NCBI GenBank assembly: GCA_041484195.1
Contig: JBGPHC010000037.1
Coordinates: forward strand, 1-35,349
From: PSRI01 sp041484195
Lineage (GTDB): Bacteria; Bacteroidota; Bacteroidia; Chitinophagales; Chitinophagaceae
Direction: 5' to 3'
Length of the DNA stretch: 35,349 nt
In this document: positions 23,231-32,702 of the stretch, piece after piece
Numbering within the stretch: position 1 is the first letter of the stretch
Layout: each line of letters begins with the position of its first letter
Notes under the pieces: generated by a model
Database searches by the model: none
Told to the model about the DNA's origin: nothing
The model's input: only the letters and a program-made list of their open reading frames with translations
Position numbers and translations under genes: made by a program

Positions 23231-23263
23231 TTCTGGTACCGCTTCTTCAAACAGTTATCTCAA

Positions 23264-24910
23264 TTATTTTCGCCAGCTTTTATAGAGATTTATCAAACCA
23301 TTGGTAGAGTAATCATGGGTTTGTACAGGCGCGTCATCGCTGAGTTCAGGCAGGATCTTTCCCGCCAATTGCTTGCCCAGTTCCACGCCCCATTGATCGA
23401 AACTGAATATATTCCAAATCACACCCTGCACGAATATTTTGTGCTCATACAAGGCGATCAGTTGACCCAATGTGAATGGAGTTATTTGGCGGATGAGGAA
23501 GGAGTTGCTAGGGCGATTTCCTTCAAAGACTTTGAAAGGAGCGATCTTTTTCCTTTCAGCTTCACTCAAGTTGCCAAGTTCTTTTTCCACTTCTTCAGAT
23601 GACTTGCCATTCATCAGCGCTTCGGTCTGGGCAAAGAAATTCGAGACTAATTTAGGGTGATGGTCGCCGATAGGGTTGTGGCTGATAGCGGGAGCGATAA
23701 AATCACAAGGGATCAGCAGGATACCCTGGTGGATGAGCTGATAAAAAGCGTGCTGGCCGTTCGTGCCGGGCTCTCCCCAAATCACGGGTCCGGTCTGGTA
23801 ATGCACATTCTCAGCATTCCTGTCAACATGTTTGCCATTGCTTTCCATATTCCCCTGTTGAAAATAGGCGGCAAAGCGGTGCATATATTGGTCATAGGGG
23901 AGGATGGCCTCCGATTGGGCGCCGAAGAAATTGCCATACCAGATGCCGGTCAACGCCAGAATAACCGGGATATTCCTGCCGAAGGAAGCCGACTTGAAAT
24001 GCAGGTCGGTTTCGTATGCGCCTTTCAGTAAGTTTTCAAAATTTGTATAACCGATGGAGAGTACTATGGAGAGTCCGATGGCACTCCAAAGGCTGTATCT
24101 TCCACCAACCCAATCCCAGAATTCAAACATGTTTTTGGGGTCTATGCCAAATTTCACCACTTCTTTTTCGTTGGTGGATAGCGCCACAAAATGCTTCGCG
24201 ATTTGAGCTTCATCCCGGGTCGCCTTCAGGAACCAATCGCGTGCGGTATGAGCATTGGTCATCGTCTCCTGGGTGGTGAAGGTCTTGGAAGCGATGAGAA
24301 AGAGCGTTTCCTCGGGATTCAGTTTTTTCAAGGTTTCGGCAATATGTGTACCGTCAACATTGGATACAAAATAAGGCTGGATGCCCGGAATCCAATAGGG
24401 CTTAAGTGCCTCGGTTACCATTACGGGCCCCAGGTCGCTGCCCCCGATGCCTATATTCACGATATATTTTATTTTCTTTCCACTGTAACCCTTCCAGTCA
24501 CCGCTATGCACCTTGGCCGAAAATTGCAGCATCTGTTGTTGCACCCTTCGAACATCAGGCATCACATCTTTACCGTCACAGAATACAGGCTCCCCCGAAA
24601 AATTTCTCAAAGCCACATGCAGCACCGAACGATTTTCAGTCTGGTTGATCTTCTCTCCATTGAACATTGCCGCTATGGCTTCTTTCAACCCGCATTCTTC
24701 CGCAAGCTGCAATAATAAGCCAAGCGTTTTTTCCGTGATGAGGTTCTTAGAATAATCAAGTAATATATCGCCGAACAGTATGGAAAGCTTTTCAAACCTC
24801 TCCGGATCATCCCGGAACAGGTCCTTCATTTTCACTTTGGCCATTTCAGCCCGGTGCTCAGTCAATAATTGCCATGATTTAGTTTGAAGCGGATTGATCT
24901 TTGGAAACAT
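23264..24910 (-). CDS. pgi: Glucose-6-phosphate isomerase
   Basis: This 548-residue enzyme interconverts glucose-6-phosphate and fructose-6-phosphate in glycolysis and gluconeogenesis in the cytoplasm. Signatures include NIGIGGSDLGPVMVTEAL (substrate phosphate loop), VGGRYSLWSAIGLSIVLSIG, and GTNGQHAFYQLIHQG with the ring-opening His. The length and full-length match indicate the long form, as in E. coli. A TATTTTTG element (minus strand, 24934-24941) fits the Bacteroidota -7 box 24 nt upstream of the ATG. The gene is convergent with the M43 protease gene, with a 33-bp gap and no clear terminator hairpin. Confidence 0.97.
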   Translation of the reverse strand: MFPKINPLQTKSWQLLTEHRAEMAKVKMKDLFRDDPERFEKLSILFGDILLDYSKNLITEKTLGLLLQLAEECGLKEAIAAMFNGEKINQTENRSVLHVALRNFSGEPVFCDGKDVMPDVRRVQQQMLQFSAKVHSGDWKGYSGKKIKYIVNIGIGGSDLGPVMVTEALKPYWIPGIQPYFVSNVDGTHIAETLKKLNPEETLFLIASKTFTTQETMTNAHTARDWFLKATRDEAQIAKHFVALSTNEKEVVKFGIDPKNMFEFWDWVGGRYSLWSAIGLSIVLSIGYTNFENLLKGAYETDLHFKSASFGRNIPVILALTGIWYGNFFGAQSEAILPYDQYMHRFAAYFQQGNMESNGKHVDRNAENVHYQTGPVIWGEPGTNGQHAFYQLIHQGILLIPCDFIAPAISHNPIGDHHPKLVSNFFAQTEALMNGKSSEEVEKELGNLSEAERKKIAPFKVFEGNRPSNSFLIRQITPFTLGQLIALYEHKIFVQGVIWNIFSFDQWGVELGKQLAGKILPELSDDAPVQTHDYSTNGLINLYKSWRK

Positions 24911-24933
24911 GATGTTGATTTAGAATTAGTTTC

Positions 24934-24941
24934 CAAAAATA
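24934..24941 (-). promoter_or_regulatory. -7 element of the pgi promoter
   Basis: TATTTTTG on the minus strand fits TAnnTTTG and lies 24 nt before the pgi start codon. No good -33 TTG is seen upstream. Confidence 0.5.
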
Positions 24942-25007
24942 ACGATGTTACCTGAGTAAATTGATTCCAGGTCGCATGCATGAATTCTTAAGGACTGTGA
25001 AATTTTA

Positions 25008-26024
25008 CTAAAGCTGACATATGAAAGTGCAGGTATCTTCCACCATGGGCCCGCTAATATCAAGGTGTAAGACCATTCTGATCTGTGTGGGAGAAATAGG
25101 GATTACCAGAATATTGTGGCTCCTGAATTGTTCTGCCAGGTCCTTTGAAGTAAAAGGCGGTTTTAGTTCAAAAATGATGATATTGGTTTCAACCGGCATT
25201 ATTTCACTAACAAATTCTTTCTTCTCCAGTTCTGCGGCAATTTGTTTCGCATGTAGATGATCTTCACCTAATCTCTCAATATTATTTCGAAGAGCGTAGA
25301 GACCGGCCGCGGCCAGGAATCCTGCCTGTCTCATGCCGCCACCGAAAATCTTCCTGATACGCCTGGCCCTGCCCACGAAATCCCTTGAGCCCAGCAGCAG
25401 GCTGCCTACCGGGGCGCCCAGGCTCTTGCTCAGGCAAATAGAAATACTGTCGAAGATGGCTCCGTATTGCTTTGGATTTTCATTCCGGGCAACAATCGCA
25501 TTGAAGAGTCTTGCTCCGTCCAGATGAAACCTGAGCCGGTGCTTGTCACAGATCTTCCTGATCTCCCTGATATCTTCGAAATCATAGCAACTTCCTCCGC
25601 CGCGATTGCTTGTATTTTCAATGCTCACAAGGGTAGAAGGGGCTTTATGCAAGTCATCGGGATTGATGGCCTTTTCCACCTGGGCAGCCTTGATCCTTCC
25701 ACGGTCGCCGTCGATTAGTTTCACCTGGCAGCCTGAGTTAAAGGCAATGCCTCCGGCCTCATATTGATATATGTGTGACAATTTTTCACATATAACCTCA
25801 TTTCCTGGCTGAGTATGGCATTTGATGGCTATTTGATTGGTCATGGTGCCGCTCGGGCAGAAGATGGCTGATTCCATCCCAAATAACTCAGCAGCATATG
25901 ATTCCAGCTCGTTGATTGAGGGATCCTCCCCAAAAACGTCGTCCCCAACCGTGGCCTTAGTCATGACTTCCAACATCGAAGGTTGAGGTTTAGTGACGGT
26001 ATCAGACCGAAAATCAGCACTCAT
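25008..26024 (-). CDS. ltaE: Low-specificity threonine aldolase
   Basis: The 338-residue PLP enzyme cleaves threonine or allo-threonine to glycine and acetaldehyde. It begins with the family hallmark FRSDTVTKPQPSMLEVM, followed by GDDVFGEDPSINELE. HLDGARLFNA (167-176) holds the PLP-contacting Asp, and K200 in CLSKSLGAPVGS is the Schiff-base lysine. Length is standard. ATG 26024 gives MSADFRSDTV. It shares orientation with pgi but is separated by a 97-bp gap containing the pgi promoter element, so it is probably transcribed independently. It is divergent from rpoD. Confidence 0.93.
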   Translation of the reverse strand: MSADFRSDTVTKPQPSMLEVMTKATVGDDVFGEDPSINELESYAAELFGMESAIFCPSGTMTNQIAIKCHTQPGNEVICEKLSHIYQYEAGGIAFNSGCQVKLIDGDRGRIKAAQVEKAINPDDLHKAPSTLVSIENTSNRGGGSCYDFEDIREIRKICDKHRLRFHLDGARLFNAIVARNENPKQYGAIFDSISICLSKSLGAPVGSLLLGSRDFVGRARRIRKIFGGGMRQAGFLAAAGLYALRNNIERLGEDHLHAKQIAAELEKKEFVSEIMPVETNIIIFELKPPFTSKDLAEQFRSHNILVIPISPTQIRMVLHLDISGPMVEDTCTFICQL

Positions 26025-26175
26025 AACACGAATATACGCCCTTCGACGTCAAATGGCCGGTCCTACACATGTTTTTCATTGTAATGCAACCGATTGCGTT
26101 GCCCGAAACTACCTTTTTTATTACCAAAAAACCCGCATTTCTCCACAAAAGCTATGAGAAAAGGAATTCCTGTCG

Positions 26176-26183
26176 TACTTTTG
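26176..26183 (+). promoter_or_regulatory. Possible -7 element upstream of rpoD
   Basis: TACTTTTG fits TAnnTTTG, about 135 nt before the rpoD ATG, in the divergent gap with the aldolase gene. A -33 partner is not evident. Confidence 0.35.
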
Positions 26184-26316
26184 TCGATCGTCTCAGACGC
26201 ATTGGCGGAAATAACATTTCATTTGCACCCCATTTGCAACGCTTTCCCCAACTAATACTGTCTTTTAGGCGTTATTTTAGATTAGGTATGGAATTCGATA
26301 ACATTTCAATTCAGAT

Positions 26317-27174
26317 ATGAGGCAGCTTAAAATCGCTACACAAATTACCAACCGTGATTCCCAGGCGGTTGAGAAGTATTTACAAGAGATCTCGAAGATT
26401 TCAATGATTACTCCTGAAGAGGAGACCGTTTTGGCTCAACGAATTAAGATGGGCGATCAGAGGGCATTGGACAAATTGGTTCAGGCCAATTTGCGCTTTG
26501 TTGTATCTGTTGCCAAACAATATCAGCACCAGGGACTATCCCTGAGTGACTTGATCAATGAAGGAAATCTCGGCTTGATCAAAGCCGCTCAAAGATTTGA
26601 TGAAACCAAGGGGTTCAAGTTTATTTCTTATGCTGTGTGGTGGATTCGCCAGTCTATCCTGCAGGCCCTGGCTGAGCAGGGACGCCTGGTTCGTCTTCCC
26701 CAAAACAAAATCGGCACCTACAATAAAGCCAATAAAGCTTATATGGCTTTTGAGCAGGAGCACGAGCGTGAGCCAAGCACCGAAGAATTAGCCGAATTAC
26801 TTGAAATGAGTGAAACCGAAATCAATAATATTTTCCAAAGCAATACCAGGCACACTTCCCTTGACGCTCCGGTTCACGAAGCCGAAGATGTTGCCATGGG
26901 TGATTTGCTGGAAGGAGGAGATGATACTGACGACGATGTAATGAAGGATTCACTCCGGAATGAAATCCGTAGGGTATTGAAATCCCTTAGCCCCCGCGAA
27001 GCGGAAATCGTCAATGCCTATTTTGGACTGGACGGAGAAAATGGCGTTACCATTGAGCAGATCGGACAAAAATATGATCTGACTAAGGAGCGAATCCGCC
27101 AGATCAAAGAAAGAGCAATCAAGCGCTTACAAAAGGCCCGTTACAGCAGTTCATTGAAGGCATATCTGGGGTAA
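26317..27174 (+). CDS. rpoD: Primary sigma factor RpoD/SigA, short Bacteroidota form
   Basis: The 285-residue sigma-70 directs housekeeping transcription. Region 1.2 begins with DSQAVEKYLQEISKISMITP. Region 2 is complete: LVQANLRFVVSVAKQYQHQG, LSLSDLINEGNLGLIKAAQR, FKFISYAVWWIRQSILQAL. Region 3 follows, then region 4.2 with GVTIEQIGQKYDLTKERIRQ and IKERAIKRLQKAR. As in other Bacteroidota, the long region 1.1 is missing. This sigma recognises the TTTG/TAnnTTTG promoters seen elsewhere in the window. It is followed by its own terminator and has no operon partner. Confidence 0.97.
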   Translation: MRQLKIATQITNRDSQAVEKYLQEISKISMITPEEETVLAQRIKMGDQRALDKLVQANLRFVVSVAKQYQHQGLSLSDLINEGNLGLIKAAQRFDETKGFKFISYAVWWIRQSILQALAEQGRLVRLPQNKIGTYNKANKAYMAFEQEHEREPSTEELAELLEMSETEINNIFQSNTRHTSLDAPVHEAEDVAMGDLLEGGDDTDDDVMKDSLRNEIRRVLKSLSPREAEIVNAYFGLDGENGVTIEQIGQKYDLTKERIRQIKERAIKRLQKARYSSSLKAYLG

Positions 27175-27200
27175 GCCATCAATTTACTGATACATATTTG

Positions 27201-27235
27201 CCCTGGTAGGTCCAATCGGAATGCCAGGGTTTTTT
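27201..27235 (+). terminator. Intrinsic terminator after rpoD
   Basis: CCCTGG (27201-27206) pairs with CCAGGG (27224-27229) around a 17-nt loop that contains a small inner stem, followed by six T. It begins about 27 nt after the rpoD stop codon. Confidence 0.8.
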
Positions 27236-27288
27236 GTGAAACCATTTGCAAGCTTTGTTATTAATTTGCCTGGATGATGGGAATAAAT

Positions 27289-28173
27289 ATGAAGTCGAGA
27301 GTCTGCCTGGCCTTATTTGCAGTTGTCTTTTGTAACAGCGCCTGTGAAAAAAATATCCAGATACACCTGCAGGAACAAGAACCAGAATTGGTCGTTGATG
27401 CTTCAATCGAAAACGATCAGCCGCCTGTTGTATTACTCTCGAAAAGCATCGATTTTTACAGTGAAATATCACCCGGCATCCTGGAAGCTTCTTTCGTGCA
27501 TGGAGCCGATATTGAGATAAGCGACGGAACCGTATCCCGGAAATTGACAGAATATACCGTGGATTCGGGCGACCTGAGGATTTCATATTATTCGATTGAC
27601 AATACTGACCCTGCGAATTCGATCATCGGAAAATTGAATACCAGCTACAACCTGAAGATTCTCGTTGCTGGAAAGGTTTACGAGGCCGTTACTGGCATCC
27701 CTTCAATAACCAGACGGATCGACGATCTTTGGTGGGAACCCGCTCCCAATAATCCGGATACCAGTCTGGTTCGCTTGGTCGTAAAGGCGACAGATCCAAA
27801 AGGATTGGGCGATTATATTCGTTATTTCACCAAGACTAACACTGAGCCCTTTTATGCCGGATATAATTCGGTATTTGATGACGACGTGATCGACGGTACC
27901 ACTTATACCTTACCGGTAGATAGAGGAGTGGACAAAAATGTGAAGCATAAGGATGACGATCTGTTCTTCCGGAGGGGCGACACGGTGACACTCAAAGTGT
28001 GCAATATTGATAAGGCCACTTATGATTTCTGGCGAACATTCGAATTCACTTTCCAGAGCATAGGGAACCCCTTTTCCAGTCCTGCCAAAGTCCTGGGCAA
28101 TATATCTAATGGGGCCCTGGGCTATTTTGGCGGATATGCCGCACAGTTCCGAACCATCATCATTCCGAAATAA
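27289..28173 (+). CDS. DUF4249 domain lipoprotein
   Basis: From ATG 27289 the 294-residue product begins MKSRVCLALFAVVFCNSACE, a lipoprotein signal with Cys19 as the lipid site; an earlier ATG at 27274 would add five residues. The remainder matches DUF4249, a Bacteroidota family of outer-membrane lipoproteins of unknown function. Visible are the early LVVDASIENDQPPVVLLSKS strand, IEISDGTVSRKLTE, and the late FFRRGDTVTLKVCNIDKATY with YDFWRTFEF. Many DUF4249 genes follow a TonB-dependent receptor gene; here none is adjacent, so it stands alone between rpoD and trxB. Confidence 0.85.
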   Translation: MKSRVCLALFAVVFCNSACEKNIQIHLQEQEPELVVDASIENDQPPVVLLSKSIDFYSEISPGILEASFVHGADIEISDGTVSRKLTEYTVDSGDLRISYYSIDNTDPANSIIGKLNTSYNLKILVAGKVYEAVTGIPSITRRIDDLWWEPAPNNPDTSLVRLVVKATDPKGLGDYIRYFTKTNTEPFYAGYNSVFDDDVIDGTTYTLPVDRGVDKNVKHKDDDLFFRRGDTVTLKVCNIDKATYDFWRTFEFTFQSIGNPFSSPAKVLGNISNGALGYFGGYAAQFRTIIIPK

Positions 28174-28294
28174 GGGGTTATACTTGCTGTTTGGGATCCG
28201 GGAAGCCTGTCCCTGTCATTTGGAGAATTCAGATTATTTTTGTAAAATTTTTCATAACCGAAGAAATCATCAGCAAAGGTTTTAAAATATAGCC

Positions 28295-29242
28295 ATGGAA
28301 AAAACTTCAACGGAAAGAGTGCAGTGTTTGATCATTGGGTCAGGACCCGCTGGATATACGGCAGCTTTATATGCGGCAAGGGCCAATATTAAGCCGGTAC
28401 TGTACCAGGGCATACAACCTGGCGGTCAATTGACCATCACAACTGAGGTGGAGAATTATCCGGGATATCCTGATGGTGTGCAGGGACCTGAAATGATGGT
28501 GGATTTTGAAAAACAGGCAGCCAGGATGGGTGCAGATATCCGTTTTGGGATGGCAAGCAAAGTTGATTTCTCACAAAGGCCTTTTAAGGTGTGGATAGAT
28601 GATGAAAAGCTGCTGGAGGCCGAGGTCGTTATTGTAGCCACCGGGGCTACGGCGAAATGGCTGGGCCTTGAAAGCGAACAGCGGCTGAATGGTTTTGGCG
28701 TGAGTGCCTGCGCCGTCTGCGATGGCTTTTTCTTTCGAGGCAAAGAAGTGGCAATTGTAGGCGCGGGAGACACGGCTGCTGAAGAAGCCTTATACCTGGC
28801 CAAGCTCTGTACCAAAGTTCATATGATTGTCAGGCGCGACCAGATGAGAGCCTCAAAAGTGATGCAGGAAAGGGTGCAAAGAGCTTCCAATATTCAAATT
28901 TACTGGAATACGGAAACGGAGGAAGTGATTGGGGACACGAAAGTGGAAGCAGTCCGGGTGAGGAATGTGAAGACGGGAGAAAAAAAGACCATTCCTGTCC
29001 ATGGTTTTTTTGTAGCGATTGGCCATCAACCCAATTCCGAAATCTTTAAAGGCTGGCTTGATATGGATGATGCCGGTTATATTAAGACCATTCCGGGGAC
29101 TTCCAGGACAAATATTGAAGGTGTATTTGCCGCCGGTGACGTACAGGATAAAGTATATCGCCAGGCAGTAACAGCGGCGGGTAGTGGCTGCATGGCAGCC
29201 TTGGACGCTGAAAGATACCTGTCGGCCCTGGAATCACAATAA
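28295..29242 (+). CDS. trxB: Thioredoxin-disulfide reductase
   Basis: The 315-residue flavoenzyme passes electrons from NADPH to thioredoxin. The FAD motif IIGSGPAGYTAALYAARA is at 13-30, the redox-active Cys139-x2-Cys142 in SACAVCDG, the NADPH motif VAIVGAGDTAAEEALYLAKL at about 151-170, and the C-terminal FAD motif GVFAAGDVQDKVYRQAVTAA at about 275-294. This is the canonical low-molecular-weight type. TATTTTTG at 28235-28242 fits the -7 element 52 nt before the ATG. It is probably monocistronic. Confidence 0.97.
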   Translation: MEKTSTERVQCLIIGSGPAGYTAALYAARANIKPVLYQGIQPGGQLTITTEVENYPGYPDGVQGPEMMVDFEKQAARMGADIRFGMASKVDFSQRPFKVWIDDEKLLEAEVVIVATGATAKWLGLESEQRLNGFGVSACAVCDGFFFRGKEVAIVGAGDTAAEEALYLAKLCTKVHMIVRRDQMRASKVMQERVQRASNIQIYWNTETEEVIGDTKVEAVRVRNVKTGEKKTIPVHGFFVAIGHQPNSEIFKGWLDMDDAGYIKTIPGTSRTNIEGVFAAGDVQDKVYRQAVTAAGSGCMAALDAERYLSALESQ

Positions 29243-29452
29243 ATGGGTGTGCCATCAATGTATCCTGAGAAGTTTAATTTCTGTCAAATCCAGGAAGATG
29301 CATTTACGAATTCTCTTAATCAAGCCTGGCTCAAATCCTGGCATTCATGTTGACTCTGTTTCCAATGTCAGTGTTTGTATGGGGTCTGGGGCAAGAGACC
29401 TGGAATCAGGCCTTGCATATTTCCCTTTCATATTTCCTACTTTTACAATCCA

Positions 29453-29812
29453 ATGCTTAAAATATCGCTCCATCAATTAAAGTTTCATGGCAACCATGGC
29501 AGTTATGGCGAGGAAAAGATCGTTGGAGCTGAATTTGAAGTCAGCCTGGATGTTAGTTTCACAGAGACGGTGCCTGTGGTTACCCATCTGCATGAAACAG
29601 TCAACTATGTTACACTTTATAATATGGTGAGTGCGCGTATGCAACAAACAACAAGCCTGATGGAGACTATTGCAATGGAATTGGGACACCAGATCAGGGA
29701 AAAATTTCCGCAGGTGCATGAAATCAATATTTCAATCAAGAAACTGACTCCTCCTATATTCAATTTCCAGGGAAGCTCCGGCGTCACTTATTACAAAAAA
29801 TATGATTCATGA
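29453..29812 (+). CDS. folB: Dihydroneopterin aldolase
   Basis: Starting at ATG 29453 (MLKISLHQLKFHGNHGSYGE), the 119-residue protein is FolB, which cleaves 7,8-dihydroneopterin to 6-hydroxymethyl-dihydropterin in folate synthesis. Characteristic are the N-terminal strand LKFHGNHGSYGEEKIVG, the conserved Glu of the KIVGAEFEVS strand, TVNYVTLYNMV, TSLMETIAMELGHQI with the pterin-binding Glu, and the closing IKKLTPPI. The frame is open for 26 codons upstream, but those do not resemble the family. TACTTTTA (29438-29445) could be a -7 element. Its stop overlaps the next start by 4 bases. Confidence 0.92.
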   Translation: MLKISLHQLKFHGNHGSYGEEKIVGAEFEVSLDVSFTETVPVVTHLHETVNYVTLYNMVSARMQQTTSLMETIAMELGHQIREKFPQVHEINISIKKLTPPIFNFQGSSGVTYYKKYDS

Positions 29813-30561
29813 AATTTTTTGCTTCAATAATATTTTTAACCGCTATTATTCAGCCCCTGCGGGCCCAGGACTTGAATGATTTATTTCAGGAGGCCAAAAA
29901 GTCTGAAATAGCATTGAATGAAACTGAAGCCCTTGACCATTACAAACAGGTATTGAACATACAACCCACCAATATTATAGCACTGGCACGATGCAGTGAA
30001 TTGGCGGGAAGCATAGGTGGCAGAGAAACGGATAAGGAAAAGAAACAGGAATATTTGAATGCAGCTCAAACCTATAGCGAGACTGCATTGCAGGTAAATC
30101 CTAACGACCCTGCTGCCAATTATGCGCGTGCTGCCATAGCCGCGAGGCTGGCGGATTTGCACAGTGGAAAAGAAAAAGCGGAAAACATAAGGGACATGAA
30201 AAAATATGCCGATCTCTCGCTCCAGGCCGACCCACGCTATGCTAAATCCCTGTATATTTTGGGCAGATGGCATTTTGAAGTGAGTTCACTCGGCGGGATT
30301 GAAAAAACGGCTGCGAAATTATTGTATGGTGGAATGCCAAACGCCTCCCTGGACCTCGCGATCCAGAATTTTGAAAAAGCCAGGGCGATTGACCAATTTT
30401 TAGTAGTGGATTACCTGTATCTGGCGAAGGCATACGTGAAAAATCATAAATCTGATAAGGCAATAGACGTATTAAATAAAATGATCAGGCTTCCCAATCG
30501 GACCCAGGATGACCCCGCTTTAAAAGCCGAAGGGAAAAAAATCCTGGCAGAATTGCAGTAG
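29809..30561 (+). CDS. Exported TPR-repeat protein
   Basis: The 250-residue protein begins with a signal peptide (MKFFASIIFLTAIIQPLRAQ), so it is probably periplasmic. Helical repeats of TPR type follow: ALDHYKQVLNIQPTNIIALA, AAQTYSETALQVNPNDPAAN, DLSLQADPRYAKSLYILGRW, IQNFEKARAIDQFLVVDYLY. The pattern resembles the regulator-of-microtubule-dynamics (RMDN)-like TPR group found in bacteria, where the role is unknown. Its ATG overlaps the folB stop (ATGA), so the two are cotranscribed and coupled. The link to folate synthesis is not obvious. Confidence 0.8.
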   Translation: MKFFASIIFLTAIIQPLRAQDLNDLFQEAKKSEIALNETEALDHYKQVLNIQPTNIIALARCSELAGSIGGRETDKEKKQEYLNAAQTYSETALQVNPNDPAANYARAAIAARLADLHSGKEKAENIRDMKKYADLSLQADPRYAKSLYILGRWHFEVSSLGGIEKTAAKLLYGGMPNASLDLAIQNFEKARAIDQFLVVDYLYLAKAYVKNHKSDKAIDVLNKMIRLPNRTQDDPALKAEGKKILAELQ

Positions 30562-30636
30562 TCCGCCATTCATAAAATTGAGGGAATTCGCTTGACTGTT
30601 TTTCCTTATTTTCATGCATCTCAAATTTCTCAAATT

Positions 30637-32619
30637 ATGAAGAAACTTCTATTTGCCGCATTGTTGTGGCATGTCAGCTCTATGACCCTTATGGCTCAAA
30701 ATGTTGAACAGGCGAAATCGAACTACGACTATCACGATCTCTTTTCGCCATTGTTTTACACCTATAACGGTAATGAATACCGTGCATCCAACGGTGAACC
30801 CGGACCCCGTTACTGGCAAAACAAGGCAGACTACCAGATTGAAGCCCGAATAGACACAGGCAAGAGTGAGGTGAGCGGCACGGTAGTACTCAGCTATAAA
30901 AATAACAGTCCCCAAGGCCTGCCCTATATCTGGATGCAACTGGATCAGAATTTATTTGATCTCTCATCAAGAGGTCAGGCCAAAATGCCTGCCACTAGCC
31001 GCAGCCGTTATGGAAGCAGCAAGAGCGATTTTGAAGGAGGTTACCATATCAAATCGGTGAAATTGCTGACAGGCGGCGCCGGTAAAGCTCAGGAATCGGA
31101 TGCCAATTATAGTATCAGCGATTCCAGGATGCAGGTTCGCTTAAACCGTCCTGTTAGTCCATCGGGAGGGGAATTGAAATTGAAAATTGAATATTCATTT
31201 TTGATCCCCCGCCAGGGAGCAGACAGAACCGGGATCCTGGATACGAAGAACGGGCCGATATTCGCTGTTGCGCAATGGTATCCCCGCATGTGTGTGTTCG
31301 ACGATGTCCGTGGCTGGAATACTGATCCCTACCTGGGCGCCAGTGAATTTTACCTGGAATACGGGGATTTTGATGTGAGCATCACCGCGCCGGCCAATCT
31401 CATCGTGGTGGGCTCAGGGGAATTGCTGAATCCACAGGATGTTTTGACTTCACAGCAATTGCAGCGGTTCAATGTAGCCAAGCAAAGTGATAAGACCATT
31501 ACTATTCGCGGAGAAGATGAACTAACTGATCCCAAGTCCAGACCACAAAAAAATTCTCTCACCTGGAAATTCAGAATCAACAATTCCCGCGACTTCGCAT
31601 GGGCGGCATCGAAAGCATTTATCTGGGATGCAGCGAGGATGAATTTTCCCAGTGGAAAAAAAGGCCTTGCCATGTCTGTTTATCCGGTGGAATCGGCCGG
31701 TCATTCGGCCTGGGGCAGGTCAACAGAATATACCAAATACAGTATTGAGAACTATTCAAAACGGTGGTTGGAATTCCCTTACCCATGCGCAGTTAATGTA
31801 GCATCAAATGTGGGTGGAATGGAATATCCAGGCATTGTATTCTGTGGGTCACGCGCCAAAGGAGGCAATCTATGGGGCGTTACGGATCACGAATTCGGCC
31901 ATACCTGGTTTCCCATGATCGTGGGCAGCAATGAAAGAAGGTATGGTTGGATGGATGAAGGCTTCAATACTTTCATCAACAGTATCGCCTCAGTAGACTT
32001 CAACAACGGCGAATACAAAGAGGAGAAAAATGACGCTCATAAAACGGCGGTCTATATGTTTAATCCCACCTCAGAAGCCATATTTAATACGCCCGATGCC
32101 ATGAAAGAAAGAAATATTGGCCTGGCGCTTTATATGAAACCCGGTTATGCATTGACTTTATTAAGAGAACAGATACTAGGAGTGGATCGTTTCGATTTCG
32201 CGTTTCGCAAATATGCCCACGACTGGGCATATAAGCATCCAACGCCCTGGGACTTCTTCCGTAGTATTGAGAATTCTGCCGGAGAAGACCTGGCCTGGTT
32301 CTGGAAGAGCATGATCCTTCAGAATTACAAACTGGATCAGGCAGTCTCAAAAGTGGAATATCCCGATGGGGATCCCAAAAACGGAGCTCTTATTACAGTC
32401 ACCAACCTGGAACAAATGGCCATGCCTTTGATCGTAGAATATACGACCAAGAGTGGCAAAACAGGAAGGAAATCACTGCCGGTGGAGATATGGCAAAACA
32501 CCGATAGCTGGAAATTCCAGGTAAATACCGATGAGGAACTGAGTAAAGTTGTAATAGACCCCGATCATGTATTCCCTGATATCAATTCTTCCAATAACGA
32601 ATGGAAAGCGGGTAATTAG
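30637..32619 (+). CDS. M1 family metallopeptidase, exported
   Basis: From ATG 30637 the 660-residue protein has a signal peptide (MKKLLFAALLWHVSSMTLMAQ); 15 upstream in-frame codons do not look like protein. The N-terminal beta domain (to about 300) is followed by the M1 catalytic domain with exopeptidase motif GGMEYPGIV (the GAMEN equivalent). The zinc site HEFGH has 18 residues between it and a Glu (H418, E419, H422, E441 in MDEGFNTF). M1 enzymes trim N-terminal residues from peptides; export suggests use of external or periplasmic peptides. No T9SS tail is seen. A strong terminator follows 28 nt after the stop. Confidence 0.9.
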   Translation: MKKLLFAALLWHVSSMTLMAQNVEQAKSNYDYHDLFSPLFYTYNGNEYRASNGEPGPRYWQNKADYQIEARIDTGKSEVSGTVVLSYKNNSPQGLPYIWMQLDQNLFDLSSRGQAKMPATSRSRYGSSKSDFEGGYHIKSVKLLTGGAGKAQESDANYSISDSRMQVRLNRPVSPSGGELKLKIEYSFLIPRQGADRTGILDTKNGPIFAVAQWYPRMCVFDDVRGWNTDPYLGASEFYLEYGDFDVSITAPANLIVVGSGELLNPQDVLTSQQLQRFNVAKQSDKTITIRGEDELTDPKSRPQKNSLTWKFRINNSRDFAWAASKAFIWDAARMNFPSGKKGLAMSVYPVESAGHSAWGRSTEYTKYSIENYSKRWLEFPYPCAVNVASNVGGMEYPGIVFCGSRAKGGNLWGVTDHEFGHTWFPMIVGSNERRYGWMDEGFNTFINSIASVDFNNGEYKEEKNDAHKTAVYMFNPTSEAIFNTPDAMKERNIGLALYMKPGYALTLLREQILGVDRFDFAFRKYAHDWAYKHPTPWDFFRSIENSAGEDLAWFWKSMILQNYKLDQAVSKVEYPDGDPKNGALITVTNLEQMAMPLIVEYTTKSGKTGRKSLPVEIWQNTDSWKFQVNTDEELSKVVIDPDHVFPDINSSNNEWKAGN

Positions 32620-32646
32620 CAGAATACCGGATTCAATATATATTTC

Positions 32647-32689
32647 ATGTCCTTTTTTGTTGGCTAACCCAACAAAAAAGGACATTTTT
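32647..32689 (+). terminator. Very long intrinsic terminator, possibly bidirectional
   Basis: TGTCCTTTTTTGTTGG (32648-32663) is a perfect inverted repeat of CCAACAAAAAAGGACA (32669-32684) with a 5-nt loop. An added A-T pair makes a 17-bp stem, followed by TTTTT. It closes the M1 peptidase unit and lies just before the next ATG at 32703. Confidence 0.85.
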
Positions 32690-32702
32690 GCGTAATCAAG
32701 CC

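Noticed and set aside
23315..24755. Several open frames antisense to pgi
   Set aside because: They are shadows of a well-conserved full-length enzyme gene, with no independent domains.
27289..28173. Polysaccharide-utilisation or TonB receptor locus
   Set aside because: The DUF4249 gene has no adjacent TonB-dependent receptor or SusD-like gene, so no such locus can be claimed.
29243..29452. N-terminal extension of FolB or a small gene before it
   Set aside because: The extra 26 codons do not resemble FolB, and the canonical start MLKISLHQLKFHG fits the family. No other frame looks coding.
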